From Actinomycetospora sp. NBRC 106378 (lineage in GTDB: Bacteria; Actinomycetota; Actinomycetes; Mycobacteriales; Pseudonocardiaceae): DNA of 64,000 nt. Below, one piece after another: positions 24,181 through 32,710 of this stretch. Each line of letters begins with the position of its first letter. Within the stretch, counting starts at the first letter, position 1. The notes beneath the pieces were generated by a model. The model made no database searches, was not told the DNA's origin, and saw only the letters and a program-made list of their open reading frames with translations. The position numbers and the translations under genes were made by a program. The stretch spans positions 23,151 to 87,150 of the forward strand of contig NZ_BSTT01000020.1 of the NCBI RefSeq assembly GCF_030269685.1, read 5' to 3'.

Positions 24181-25860
24181 TCACACGGAGGTCAACAGGC
24201 CACGCTCCCGGAGCACCGGGATCGACAGGGTGCGATAACCGGCATCGTCGAAGAGGACGACGACGCTGTCGTCCGCGACGGTCTGCACGACCCCGCGCCC
24301 CCACTCGTCGTGGCGGACGGCCTCTCCGGGGGTGGGCTCACCGTGGGACGCGCCGGACCGCCCGCCGGGATCGCCGACGTCGCCGGCGTCACAGTGGTCG
24401 CAGTTGCCGCACGCCGCGTCCCGGGCCTCGCCGAGCACCTCGAGGAGCGTGCGCCGCCGACACCCCGTCCCCTCCGCGTAGCGCCGCACCAGCTCGACCT
24501 TCGAGCGCTGCCGCTCCCGGCTGCGGGTCACGAGTTCGGCGGCGGCCCGGGCCACCTCGATGGCGGGCGCCTCGTTGATCCCCGCGAGCAGTCGTCGGCC
24601 CGGGGCCTGCACGACGCTCCCGCCGACCACCAGCGCCGGGATCGCTCGCGACAGCGCGGCCTTGGACAGCCCGGCCGCGTCGGCCAGCTCGGCCTGCGCG
24701 ACCCCGTCGTCGTGCAGGCGGATCGCCTCGACGACCGTGGCGAGGGCCGCCGCGCGGGCGTCGCGGCCGGAGGCGAAGAGCTTCGGCCGGGCGAGGTCCT
24801 GCGGGCGGTGGAACATCACCGCGTGCGCGGAGCCGCCGTCGCGCGCGGCCCGGCCGATCTCCTGGTGGTAGGCGTCGATGGAGGTCGGGACGTCGCCGTG
24901 GACGATCCAGCGGACCCCCGGCTTGTCGATGCCCATGCCGAAGGCGCTGGTGGCGACGACGACGGAGAGGTCGTCGGCCATGAAGGCGTCCTGCACGGCC
25001 TGACGTTCCCGCTTGCGCAGCCCGCCGTGGTAGGCGCCGGCCGTGACGCCCGCGTCCTTCAGCCGGTCGGCGAGCAGCGTGGTGTGGCCACGGGTGGTGA
25101 CGTAGACGATGCCCGGGCCGGAGGCGGCGAGCACCGCGTCGACCACCTGCCGCCACTTGGCCTCCTCGTCGTGCACCAGGTGCACGGCGAGATGCGTCTG
25201 CGGCCGGTCGACGTCGCGGACGACGACGCAGGCGTCCGGGATCCCGAGGAGGTCGAGGATCTCCTCGCGGGCCGGCACCGAGGCGGTGGCGGTGAGCGCG
25301 AGGATGCGGGGCGAGCCGAGCGCCCGCGCGGCCGGCGCGAGGGCGAGGTAGTCGGGCCGGAAGTCCGGTCCCCAGTCGCTCACGCAGTGCGCCTCGTCGA
25401 CCGCGAGCAGGGTCGGGGCCGCGCCCGCGAGCTCTCGCAGGACGTCGGGCCGCGCCAGTTGCTCGGGCGAGGTCACGAGGACGGACATCTCGCCCGCGAC
25501 GAAGGCGGCGAGCGCACCGCGTCCGTCCTCGGAGTTGAGGGCACCCGCGGCGACACCGGCGTCGGTCAGGTGGGCGACCTGGTCGCGGTGCAGCGACAGG
25601 GTCGGCGACACGACGATCGTGCGTCCGCCGAGCAGGTCGCCGGTGATGGCGTAGATCGCGGTCTTGCCCGCGGCCGGGGGGAGCACGGCGAGCGTGTCGG
25701 TCGTCAGCGCGGCGAGGATCGCGTCGCGCTGTCCGTCGCCGAGCTCGGCGCCCGCACCGAGGAACCGTGCCACGGCCTCGTCGAGGTGGGCCGCCTCGGG
25801 CGGGAGGGGGCCGCAGGGGCCCTCGATCCGCGGGTCGTCGGCCGGCGCAGCTGCGGTCAC
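24181..25860 (-). CDS. RecQ-like ATP-dependent DNA helicase
   Basis: 559-residue superfamily 2 helicase. It shows LGDGQRDAILAAL, Walker A PPAAGKTAIY, the DEAHC box followed by DFRPDYLAL, ALTATASVPAREEIL, YHGGLRKRER, SAFGMGIDKPGVRW and QEIGRAARDG, the classic RecQ order. The zinc-binding segment is CRRRTLLEVLGEARD then CGNCDHC. The C-terminal end has a short WGRGVVQTVADDSVVVLFDDAGYRTLS module of the kind found in actinobacterial RecQ-like proteins. The Walker A is PPAAGK rather than the commoner PTGxGK. GTG start at 25860, divergent from topoisomerase IB. Confidence 0.92.
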   Translation of the reverse strand: MTAAAPADDPRIEGPCGPLPPEAAHLDEAVARFLGAGAELGDGQRDAILAALTTDTLAVLPPAAGKTAIYAITGDLLGGRTIVVSPTLSLHRDQVAHLTDAGVAAGALNSEDGRGALAAFVAGEMSVLVTSPEQLARPDVLRELAGAAPTLLAVDEAHCVSDWGPDFRPDYLALAPAARALGSPRILALTATASVPAREEILDLLGIPDACVVVRDVDRPQTHLAVHLVHDEEAKWRQVVDAVLAASGPGIVYVTTRGHTTLLADRLKDAGVTAGAYHGGLRKRERQAVQDAFMADDLSVVVATSAFGMGIDKPGVRWIVHGDVPTSIDAYHQEIGRAARDGGSAHAVMFHRPQDLARPKLFASGRDARAAALATVVEAIRLHDDGVAQAELADAAGLSKAALSRAIPALVVGGSVVQAPGRRLLAGINEAPAIEVARAAAELVTRSRERQRSKVELVRRYAEGTGCRRRTLLEVLGEARDAACGNCDHCDAGDVGDPGGRSGASHGEPTPGEAVRHDEWGRGVVQTVADDSVVVLFDDAGYRTLSIPVLRERGLLTSV

Positions 25861-25899
25861 GGCGCGGGGGTGGGCACCGATCCGTCCCTCGAAACACCG

Positions 25900-25925
25900 G
25901 TTGCAGGGGCCTTACCAGCGGGTAC
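25900..25925 (+). promoter_or_regulatory. SigF-type promoter for topoisomerase IB
   Basis: GTTG (25900-25903), 16 bases, then GGGTAC (25920-25925), nine bases before the GTG start, implying a leaderless or very short leader transcript. Three of four -35 bases and all of GGGTA fit the SigF consensus. Confidence 0.5.
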
Positions 25926-25934
25926 GCCGGGCCG

Positions 25935-26984
25935 GTGACGCTGACGAGGGTCGACCCCCACGGGCCCGGACTCGGTCGCCGCCGCCGGGGGAAGGGCTTC
26001 AGCTACTTCGACCTGTCCTCGGCCGAGGCGGTGACCGACGCGGAGACGCTGGACCGCATCACCGCACTGGTCATCCCGCCCGCCTGGCGTGACGTGTGGA
26101 TCTGCTCGCGCGCGGACGGGCACATCCAGGCCGTCGGGACCGACGCCGCCGGCCGGCGCCAGTACCGCTACCACGCGGAGTGGACCGAGCAGCAGTCCCG
26201 CGAGAAGTTCGAGCGGGTCGCCCGGCTGGGGGCGCAGATGCCCGAGGTCCGCACACAGCTCCAGGAGCGCCTCGAGGCCGACGGGCTCGGCCGCGACCGT
26301 GTGCTGGCCGGGGCCGTGTGGCTGCTCGACCTCGGGGTCTTCCGGGTCGGCGGCGAGGAGTACGCCGAGGGCGACAAGTACTCCGAGGCCTCCTTCGGGC
26401 TGGCCACGCTGCGCCGCGAACACGCCAGCGCCCGCCAGGACGGGTCGGTGCAGTTCCGCTACGTCGCGAAGGCCGGCGTGCCGCGCACGCTGACGATCGC
26501 CGACCCCGCCACCCACCGCCTGGTCACCTCCCTCAAGCGCCGGCGCGGGGGAGGGGACGACCTGCTCGCGTGGTCGGCGACCCGGCAGCGCAAGCGGGTG
26601 TGGCACGACGTGACCGCCGACGACGTCAACGACGCCGTGCACGAGCTGGTCGGCGACGAGTTCACCGCGAAGGACCTGCGCACCTGGAACGCCGGGGTGG
26701 TCGCCGCCGTCGCGCTGGCCACCCAGGTCGGGCCGGACGGCGCGCCCCCCGGCGCCGAGCGCAAGCGCAAGGCCGCCGTCACCCACACCATGAAGACCGT
26801 CGCCGGGCAGCTCGGCAACACCCCGGCGGTCTGCCGGCGTTCCTACGTCGACCCCGTGCTCGTCGAGCACTTCGAGGCCGGCCGCACCGTGCTCGACGCG
26901 ATCCGCGAGGCCGACCCGACCGATCTCGCGATGCGGGAGCAGGTGGAGGCCGCGGTCCTCGAGCTGGTCACCGACCGCGGCTGA
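25935..26984 (+). CDS. DNA topoisomerase IB
   Basis: 349-residue poxvirus/eukaryote-type topoisomerase that relaxes supercoils via a 3'-phosphotyrosine. The bacterial-type N-terminal domain includes RGKGFSYFDL, VIPPAWRDVWICSRADGHIQ and GRRQYRYH. The catalytic domain has LLDLGVFRVGGEEYAE (R), FRYVAKAG (K), DLRTWNAGVVAA (R), and the nucleophile tyrosine in TPAVCRRSYVDP. GTG start at 25935. It diverges from recQ and ends 17 bases before the convergent STAS-HATPase gene. Confidence 0.96.
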   Translation: MTLTRVDPHGPGLGRRRRGKGFSYFDLSSAEAVTDAETLDRITALVIPPAWRDVWICSRADGHIQAVGTDAAGRRQYRYHAEWTEQQSREKFERVARLGAQMPEVRTQLQERLEADGLGRDRVLAGAVWLLDLGVFRVGGEEYAEGDKYSEASFGLATLRREHASARQDGSVQFRYVAKAGVPRTLTIADPATHRLVTSLKRRRGGGDDLLAWSATRQRKRVWHDVTADDVNDAVHELVGDEFTAKDLRTWNAGVVAAVALATQVGPDGAPPGAERKRKAAVTHTMKTVAGQLGNTPAVCRRSYVDPVLVEHFEAGRTVLDAIREADPTDLAMREQVEAAVLELVTDRG

Positions 26985-27000
26985 CCCGTCCGCCTCGGCG

Positions 27001-27765
27001 TCAGGCGCCGACCGACTCCGGGGTCATCTCCGACCAGATGGTCACGCCGTCGGGGTGGCGCCGCAGGCCCCACTCCCGGGACACGGCCGCCACCATCGCG
27101 AGGCCGCGGCCCCGCGGGGAGGAGGTCGGCGGTGCGGTCCAGGTGTCGGCGGCCGGGATGCGGTACCCGACCCCGTAGTCCCGGACGGTCACGCGCAGCG
27201 TGGCGGCCCGGCTCTCGATCTCCACGACGGAGGCGCTGGTGGCGTGCTCCACGGAGTTGGTGACCAGCTCCGTCACGACGATCTCGGCGGCCTCGCGGAC
27301 CGAGTCGGACACGCCCCACCGGGTGCAGGTCTCGCGCACGTTCTGCCGGGCGCGGCCGGGGGCGTGCGGGTCGACGGTGAAGCGCCACCAGTCGCGCAGC
27401 AGCTCCGGCCGGTCGTCGAGGTGGGCGAGCGCCTCCGCGACGTCGTCGAAGACGGGGACGCGGTGCGTGGTCCCGGAGCCGGTCAGCAGGGCCGCGAGCG
27501 AGGGATCGGGCGCGACGATCGCCAGGCAGGCGGAGGGCCACCCACCGGTGCGGGCGAGTGCCTCCGTGAAGACGTGCACCACGGACGCGTGCCGGGGCCG
27601 GAGCTCCGCCGTCTCGAGGACGACCCGCTGGTGGCGGACGAGCAGATCGGCCAGGTGCGCCACGAACTGCTCACGGTCGCCCCGGTCCAGGTCGCCCCGG
27701 ACCGTCGCGACGACCGCGCCGCCCGACGACGGGACGGCGCGGGTCTGCCACGCGAGCTGCTGCAC
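27001..27765 (-). CDS. STAS-HATPase fusion, RsbW-like regulator
   Basis: 254 residues. An N-terminal STAS/MEDS-like part (about 1-105) includes VVATVRGDLDRGDREQFV and VVLETAELRPRHASVVHVF. A C-terminal GHKL ATPase domain follows (about 135-250): VSDSVREAAEIVVTELVTNSVEHA with the N-box ExxxNSxxHA, RDYGVGYRIP and RGRGLAMVAAVSREWG (G2 box). It likely acts as a serine kinase/anti-sigma regulator with an on-board sensor or antagonist domain. GTG start at 27765. Convergent with topoisomerase IB. It could feed either SigF module. Confidence 0.85.
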   Translation of the reverse strand: MQQLAWQTRAVPSSGGAVVATVRGDLDRGDREQFVAHLADLLVRHQRVVLETAELRPRHASVVHVFTEALARTGGWPSACLAIVAPDPSLAALLTGSGTTHRVPVFDDVAEALAHLDDRPELLRDWWRFTVDPHAPGRARQNVRETCTRWGVSDSVREAAEIVVTELVTNSVEHATSASVVEIESRAATLRVTVRDYGVGYRIPAADTWTAPPTSSPRGRGLAMVAAVSREWGLRRHPDGVTIWSEMTPESVGA

Positions 27766-27784
27766 GATTCACCTCGCGGCCGTG

Positions 27785-27810
27785 ATACCCCCGCCCGGCG
27801 CGGCGCAAGC
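27785..27810 (-). promoter_or_regulatory. possible SigF-type promoter for the STAS-HATPase gene
   Basis: Minus strand GCTT (27810-27807), 16 bases, GGGTAT (27790-27785), about 20 bases before the GTG start. The -10 is perfect, the -35 is three of four. Suggestive only. Confidence 0.35.
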
Positions 27811-27904
27811 GCCACCGTCGGCGACGATGTCCGATCCGGTCGGGCGGTCCCGGAACGGGCGGCCGGGACGGGTGGTCGCAGCGCGGCGGGAGCGCGGCCG
27901 GGCC

Positions 27905-28456
27905 ATGATGGACGCCATGAGCAGCGACGCCGCCGAGGGCGCCGAGGGCGCCGAGGACCGTTCCGGCAACCCGTCCGCCCTGGCCGCCGCGGCCGCCAGC
28001 GGAGCGGGCGACGGCGCGGGCACCGCGGAGCTGGTGGAGTCACCCGGCGCGGTCATGCGGGTGGCCGGGATGGTGGGCAAGCTCATCGAGGAGGTGCGCT
28101 CGGCGCCGCTGGACGAGGCCGGCCGGGCCCGGCTCGCCGACATCCACGCCCGGTCGATCAGCGAGCTCGGGCAGGGTCTGGCGCCGGAGCTGCGGGAGGA
28201 GCTGGCGCGGATCTCGCTGCCGCTGGGCACCGACGAGGTGCCGTCCCAGGCCGAGCTGCGGATCGCGCAGGCCCAGCTGCTCGGGTGGCTCGAGGGGCTC
28301 TTCCACGGCATCCAGAGCGCCGTGCTGGCCCAGCAGATGTCTGCCCGCGGACAGCTCGAGCAGATGCGTTCGGGGCGACCGGGTCGGTCCGGCGCCGCCC
28401 TGCCGGGAGGGGCCGGTCCCGCCGAGGGCGGGCAGTTCGGCGGGCAGTACCTGTGA
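27905..28456 (+). CDS. bpa: bacterial proteasome activator Bpa
   Basis: 183 residues. Ring-forming, ATP-independent activator of the actinobacterial 20S proteasome that lets unfolded proteins enter. It matches mycobacterial Bpa through the core VMRVAGMVGKLIEEVRSAPLD, RLADIHARSISEL, LAPELREELARISLP, AELRIAQAQLLGWLEGLFHG and QQMSARGQLEQMR. It ends in GQYL, the conserved C-terminal motif that docks into the proteasome. The N-terminal 45 residues are acidic low complexity. ATG at 27905 taken; the third ATG (27917) is equally possible. It stands alone, convergent with the whiB3-like gene. Confidence 0.95.
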   Translation: MMDAMSSDAAEGAEGAEDRSGNPSALAAAAASGAGDGAGTAELVESPGAVMRVAGMVGKLIEEVRSAPLDEAGRARLADIHARSISELGQGLAPELREELARISLPLGTDEVPSQAELRIAQAQLLGWLEGLFHGIQSAVLAQQMSARGQLEQMRSGRPGRSGAALPGGAGPAEGGQFGGQYL

Positions 28457-28459
28457 CCA

Positions 28460-28481
28460 CCCGCCGTGGTCGCCCGGCGGG
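28460..28481. terminator. hairpin between bpa and whiB3-like gene
   Basis: CCCGCCG (28460-28466) pairs perfectly with CGGCGGG (28475-28481) around an 8-base loop, between the two convergent stop codons. No T-tract. Confidence 0.55.
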
Positions 28482-28484
28482 GGC

Positions 28485-28787
28485 TCAGCCCTCGAGGACG
28501 ACCTCGCCGGCGCGCGGACGACGCAGTGCCGAGCGGCGCTCGTCCTCGGTCAGGCCGCCCCAGACGCCGTAGGGCTCCTTGGTCGCCAGGGCGTGGCGAC
28601 GGCAGGGCTCGAGCACGGGGCAGCTCATGCAGACCTTCTTGGCCTGGCTGGCGCGCTGCTCGCGCCGCGGACCACGCTCGCCGTCCGGGTGGAAGAAGAA
28701 GCTGGAGTCCATGCCGCGGCAGGACCCGTGCAGCTGCCAGTCCCATTCGTCGATGATCGGGCCGGGCAGCAGACGCACATCAGCCAC
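28485..28787 (-). CDS. WhiB-family iron-sulfur regulator, WhiB3/WhiD type
   Basis: 100-residue redox-sensing transcription regulator that binds a 4Fe-4S cluster and works with a primary sigma factor. The N-terminal LPGPIIDEWDWQLHGSCRGM and SSFFFHPDGERGPRREQ match WhiB3/WhiD rather than other Wbl subfamilies. Cysteines are in GSCRGM and in CMSCPVLEPC, giving the four-cysteine cluster site, and GVWGG turns precede the basic C-terminal ERRSALRRPRAG. GTG start with GGAGG five bases upstream. In relatives it controls redox, lipid and sporulation genes. Confidence 0.9.
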   Translation of the reverse strand: MADVRLLPGPIIDEWDWQLHGSCRGMDSSFFFHPDGERGPRREQRASQAKKVCMSCPVLEPCRRHALATKEPYGVWGGLTEDERRSALRRPRAGEVVLEG

Positions 28788-28821
28788 GGGAACCTCCAGG
28801 CCTGTCCGAACGGGCGTCGGT

Positions 28822-28885
28822 GGTCACGTGGTGACCGGCCCGACGGGATCGTGGCCGGTATAACCGTCCACCGTCGATCACAAAC
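28822..28885 (-). promoter_or_regulatory. candidate promoter and 15-bp palindrome upstream of whiB3-like gene
   Basis: On the minus strand GTTT (28885-28882), 16 bases, then GGTTAT (28865-28860), a near-SigF promoter. Between it and the gene, GGTCAC-GTG-GTGACC (28822-28836) is a perfect palindrome with GGTCA half-sites, a possible operator. Elsewhere in the 285-base gap I see no further signal. Confidence 0.35.
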
Positions 28886-29072
28886 CAGATCGCCTCACCC
28901 GGTCGGACGCGGTTCCCCCCTGGTCGTGTCGTGCGTCCGGTGGGCACCGTGCGACCGAACTGCGACCCTGCGTCGCGGGTAGTGTCCGCACCGGTGGGTA
29001 TCGTGCGGCCACCTGAGGAGTCCGTGGTCCAGGACGGCACGGACCGCCAGAGCAGTTTCGAGGAGTCGGTGC

Positions 29073-29474
29073 ATGACTGACAGCGCAGGGAACGGGGGGC
29101 GGGAGGCCGTGGCCACCGAGGAGGAGTACTCCACCGAGGAGCCGATGGGAGTCGACGTCCAGCGCTCGGGTGAGACGTCGGTCATCCGCCTCACCGGCGA
29201 GATCGACATGCTCACCACGCCGGCGCTGCGGGCCAAGGTGACCGAGGAGCTCGCCGCCGGGCTGTCGGTGCTGGTACTCGACATGCTCGCCGTGGAGTTC
29301 CTGGGGTCCAGCGGGCTGGCGCTGCTGGTCGAGGCCCTCGACGAGTCGCGCAACCGTGGGGTCGCGCTCCGGCTGGTGGCCGACAGCCGCCCCGTGAGCC
29401 GTCCGCTGCAGGCCACCGGGCTGACGGATCTGTTCGAGATCCACACCACCGTCGAGGACGCCCTCGCGGCCTGA
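29073..29474 (+). CDS. rsbV: anti-sigma factor antagonist (RsbV-like STAS protein)
   Basis: 133 residues. SpoIIAA/RsbV-type STAS domain after a 25-residue acidic leader: VIRLTGEIDMLTTPALRAKV, LVLDMLAVEFLGSSGLALLVE (phosphorylatable serine of the GSSG loop) and LQATGLTDLFEIHTTVEDAL. Unphosphorylated, it would sequester RsbW and release SigF. ATG at 29073 with GAGGAG seven bases upstream. It lies 178 bases upstream of rsbW-sigF copy 2 on the same strand, giving a complete partner-switching set. Confidence 0.93.
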   Translation: MTDSAGNGGREAVATEEEYSTEEPMGVDVQRSGETSVIRLTGEIDMLTTPALRAKVTEELAAGLSVLVLDMLAVEFLGSSGLALLVEALDESRNRGVALRLVADSRPVSRPLQATGLTDLFEIHTTVEDALAA

Positions 29475-29652
29475 CCGCGGACCGCATCACGCCGGTCGGT
29501 CGTCGGTGCGCGTCGTGCGAGGACACGCCGCGCGAACCGATGGTGACCAGCGGCGTGTGCGCCGATACGGTGACGCGGCGGGGCGGGCCCCGTCGCCCAC
29601 TTCCCCGGACGTCGCGAGACGTCCCCCGAACCGCGAACGGAGACCAGCAGTC

Positions 29653-30126
29653 GTGCAGATGCCCGATTCGCAGCAGCGCGTTCCCGAGGTTCCCGCCGCG
29701 GGCGTGGCGACCGAGGTCGACGGCCTGCCCGACGTGTCGAGTCTCGCGGAGGTGCCGAGCCCCGTCGAGGTGCGCGTGCACGCCGACCCGGCCCTGATCC
29801 CCTCGGTCCGCGCGGTGGCCGCGGACCTCGCGGCCCGGGCCGACTTCGACCTCGACGCGGTGTCCGACCTGCGGATGGCGGTCGACGAGGCCTGCTCGGC
29901 GCTCGTGCCGCTCGCGAGCCCGGGCGGTCAGCTGCGGTGCGGGTTCACGGTGATCGACGGGCGGGTCGCGGTGGTCGCCCGCGTGCCGGTCGACCGGCCC
30001 ACCTCGCTGCGTCAGGACACCTTCGGCTGGCGGGTGCTCGACACGCTCACCGACGTCGCCGAGGTGCTGGACCGCGACCCGTCGTGGATCGGCATCCGAC
30101 TGCTCAAGGACCGGACGACGACGTGA
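29653..30126 (+). CDS. rsbW: RsbW-like anti-sigma factor, paralogue 2
   Basis: 157 residues, closely related to the protein at 10797-11237. After a variable leader it has VRVHADPALIPSVRAVAADL, the N-box LRMAVDEACSALVPL, and FGWRVLDTLTDVAEVL. It should bind SigF encoded immediately downstream and be antagonised by the adjacent RsbV-like protein. A GTG at 29653 is used; an ATG at 29659 is equally plausible. The stop overlaps the sigF start by 4 bases (GTGA). Confidence 0.88.
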   Translation: MQMPDSQQRVPEVPAAGVATEVDGLPDVSSLAEVPSPVEVRVHADPALIPSVRAVAADLAARADFDLDAVSDLRMAVDEACSALVPLASPGGQLRCGFTVIDGRVAVVARVPVDRPTSLRQDTFGWRVLDTLTDVAEVLDRDPSWIGIRLLKDRTTT

Positions 30127-30914
30127 GCGTCCCCGCCGAGCAGGAGAAGCGGGACGACTCCTATTCCCATCTCGCCCCCCTGCTCGCGGAGCACGCCGGC
30201 CTCCCGGTCGGTGACAAGCGCCGGGAGGCGCTCCGCGACCGGCTGGTCCAGGGCTACCTGCCGCTCGCGCGTCACATCGCGCGCCGGTTCGCCCAGCGCG
30301 GCGAGCCGCAGGAGGACCTCGAGCAGGTCGCCACGGTCGGCCTGATCCACGCCGTCGACCGGTTCTCGCCGGAGCGCGGGTCGGACTTCCTGTCCTACGC
30401 GGTGCCCACGATCACCGGCGAGGTCCGTCGTTACTTCCGCGACAAGGCGTGGTCCACGCGTGTCCCGCGGCGGCTCAAGGACCTGCGCCTGGCCATCGGC
30501 TCCGCGATGCCCGCGCTCTCCCAGGAGCTCGGGCGCGCCCCGACGGCGGGCGAGCTGGCCGAGCGGCTCTCCAAGCCGCGCGAGGAGATCCTCGAGGCGC
30601 TCGAGGCGGCCAACGCATACCGCTCCAGCTCGCTCGACGACATGCTCGTCGACGACCCGTCGTCGGGACGCCTCGCCGACGTGCTCGGCACCGACGACGA
30701 CGAGCTCACCCAGGTCGAGCACCGCGAGACCGTGCAGCCCGCGCTGCGCCGGCTGCCCGAGCGGGAGCGGACGATCGTCATGCTGCGGTTCTTCGGCGGC
30801 ATGACCCAGACGCAGATCGCCGAGCGGGTCGGCGTCTCGCAGATGCACGTCTCGCGGCTGCTCACCCGCACCCTCGCGACGCTGCGCCAGGAGCTCTCCG
30901 AGGGCGGGAGCTAG
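30123..30914 (+). CDS. sigF: SigF-type RNA polymerase sigma factor (paralogue 2)
   Basis: 263-residue group 3 sigma factor: region 2 (ARHIARRFAQRG, EDLEQVATVGLIHAVDRF, YAVPTITGEVRRYFRDKAW), region 3 (LGRAPTAGELAERL) and region 4 (LPERERTIVMLRFFGGMTQTQI, GVSQMHVSRLLTRTL). Coupled to rsbW (GTGA). Region 4 recognition helices are almost identical to those of SigF copy 1, so the two factors probably read overlapping promoter sets. It ends three bases before the convergent selB stop. A minus-strand SigF promoter of its own was not found. Confidence 0.93.
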   Translation: MSVPAEQEKRDDSYSHLAPLLAEHAGLPVGDKRREALRDRLVQGYLPLARHIARRFAQRGEPQEDLEQVATVGLIHAVDRFSPERGSDFLSYAVPTITGEVRRYFRDKAWSTRVPRRLKDLRLAIGSAMPALSQELGRAPTAGELAERLSKPREEILEALEAANAYRSSSLDDMLVDDPSSGRLADVLGTDDDELTQVEHRETVQPALRRLPERERTIVMLRFFGGMTQTQIAERVGVSQMHVSRLLTRTLATLRQELSEGGS

Positions 30915-32710
30915 CTCCGCACCGTGTGGCCCTCGCCCTCGTGGCGGGTCCGCCCGGTGCGGGCGAGCAGCTCGAGCAGGGGCACGGCCACCCGGCGGGT
31001 CGTGCCCAGCGCCTGCCGCGCGGTGGACACGGTGAACGGCTGCTCGAGGGTCGCGAGTACCTCGACCGCGCGGTCGGGGGCGTCCGGCCGCAGGTAGATG
31101 CCGTCGGCGACCCGCAGCAGCTCCCCGGCCTTCACGACCGCGCCGAGCTGCCTCGCCCCGAGCCCGAGCTCGCCGAGCCGGTGCGCCTCGGGAGCGAGGA
31201 ACGGGGCCTCCGCCAGATCGGCGACCACCGTCGCGACGGCCTCCCGCACCGCCGTCGGCAGCCCACCGTCGCCCGGGCGCAGGATGCGGCCGCCCTCCTC
31301 GACGAGGTCCGGGCAGCGGGCGAGCACCAGCGCCACGAGGCGCTGGTCGGGCAGGTCGAGGCCCCGCTGCGCCGCTCGGGTCGGCAGACCCGGCTCCAGC
31401 GGGTCGGCCGCCGCGTGCGCCGCCACGAGCTCCGGCAGCCGGGCGGCCAGCGTCGCGAGGTGCTCCGGGTCGACGTACCAGCCCGCCGCGGCGGGGGTTC
31501 CCGACGGCGGGTCGGCGAGGCCCAGCCCCGCGAGGTCGGCGGCGCGGAGGACCCGTCGTCGGGAGAGCTCGACGGCGGTGTCCGGGGTGCCGTCGCTCGT
31601 CGCAAGCTCGCCGGCCCGGGCGCGCGCGGCGCCGCGGCGGCGCAGCTCGGGCGGGCGGACGTCGAGCACGGTCACCCCGCCGAGCACCGCGTGGGCACCC
31701 GGGTCGCGCAGCAGGGCGCGGTCCCCGGGGCGCAGGGGGAGCGGCTCGCGCAGGGTGAGGCGCACGGTCCGCGAGGAGTCGGAGGCGTCCGGGGCGTCGT
31801 CGCGCGAGAGCGGCCGCACCCGGGCGGCCACGGCAGCGGAGCCCGCGTGCACCATGACCTGCGACGGCAGCTTCCCGACGGCGTCCGTCCCCCGCGGCGG
31901 GTGCACGCGCACGTCGATCACGCCCGCCGCGAGCCACCGGCCCGGCGAGAGCAGCGCGTCGCCGCGCGAGACGTCCTCGAGCGGGACCCCGCGCAGGTTC
32001 ACCGCCACCCGCGCGACCGCCGCCGCGGCGTCCACCGGCGCCCCGAGCGACTGCAGCCCGCGCACCGCGACCGTCCGTCCCCCGAGCTCCAGCTCGTCGC
32101 CGACGGCGATGCTGCCCGCCCCGAGGGTGCCGGTCACGACGGTGCCCGCGCCCCGGATCGTGAAGGCGCGGTCGGCCCAGAGGCGGACGTCGGCGTCGGG
32201 CTCCGGGTCGGGGAGCCGCCCCGCGAGCGCGACGAGCTCGGCCCGCAGGTCGTCGAGGCCCTCGCCGGTGGCCCCGGAGACGCACACCGCGGGCAGCCGG
32301 CCGAGACTCGACTCCGCCAGGTGCTCCAGGGCCTCGTCGCGGGCCAGCTCGGGGTCCATGAGGTCCGACCGCGTCACCACGAGGACGCCGTCGGACACCC
32401 CGAGCGCGTGCAGCGCGTCGAGGTGCTCGCCCGACTGCGGCATCCAGCCGGCGTCCGCTGCGACCACGAACATCGTCGCGGGCACCGGCCCGACCCCGGC
32501 CAGCATCTGTGTCACGAACCGCTCGTGGCCCGGGACGTCGACGAACGCGACCTGGCCCACGTCGGGCAGCGTCGTCCAGGCGAACCCGAGGTCGATCGTC
32601 ATGCCCCGCCGACGTTCCTCGGCCCACCGGTCGGGCTCCATGCCGGTCAGCGCGCGGATGAGCGTCGACTTGCCGTGGTCCACGTGCCCGGCGGTCGCGA
32701 GCACCTTCAC
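30911..32710 (-). CDS. selB: selenocysteine-specific translation elongation factor
   Basis: 599-residue GTPase that delivers Sec-tRNA to UGA codons followed by a SECIS hairpin. G-domain motifs: GHVDHGKSTL (8-17), the RRRGMTIDLGF switch, DVPGHERF, and VTRSDL in place of NKxD. Domain 2 includes DRAFTIRGAGTVVTGTL. The C-terminal part (about 400-599) holds winged-helix repeats that bind SECIS RNA. GTG at 32710 overlaps selA by 4 bases (GTGA), so selA-selB are coupled. Some versions of G4 read NKxD; the VTRSD here is unusual and could affect nucleotide specificity or simply be lineage-typical. Confidence 0.96.
   Translation of the reverse strand: MKVLATAGHVDHGKSTLIRALTGMEPDRWAEERRRGMTIDLGFAWTTLPDVGQVAFVDVPGHERFVTQMLAGVGPVPATMFVVAADAGWMPQSGEHLDALHALGVSDGVLVVTRSDLMDPELARDEALEHLAESSLGRLPAVCVSGATGEGLDDLRAELVALAGRLPDPEPDADVRLWADRAFTIRGAGTVVTGTLGAGSIAVGDELELGGRTVAVRGLQSLGAPVDAAAAVARVAVNLRGVPLEDVSRGDALLSPGRWLAAGVIDVRVHPPRGTDAVGKLPSQVMVHAGSAAVAARVRPLSRDDAPDASDSSRTVRLTLREPLPLRPGDRALLRDPGAHAVLGGVTVLDVRPPELRRRGAARARAGELATSDGTPDTAVELSRRRVLRAADLAGLGLADPPSGTPAAAGWYVDPEHLATLAARLPELVAAHAAADPLEPGLPTRAAQRGLDLPDQRLVALVLARCPDLVEEGGRILRPGDGGLPTAVREAVATVVADLAEAPFLAPEAHRLGELGLGARQLGAVVKAGELLRVADGIYLRPDAPDRAVEVLATLEQPFTVSTARQALGTTRRVAVPLLELLARTGRTRHEGEGHTVRS

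Noticed and set aside
28996..29001. GGGTAT as a SigF promoter for the rsbV-like gene
   Set aside because: No GTTT-like -35 at 15-17 bases upstream, so not listed.
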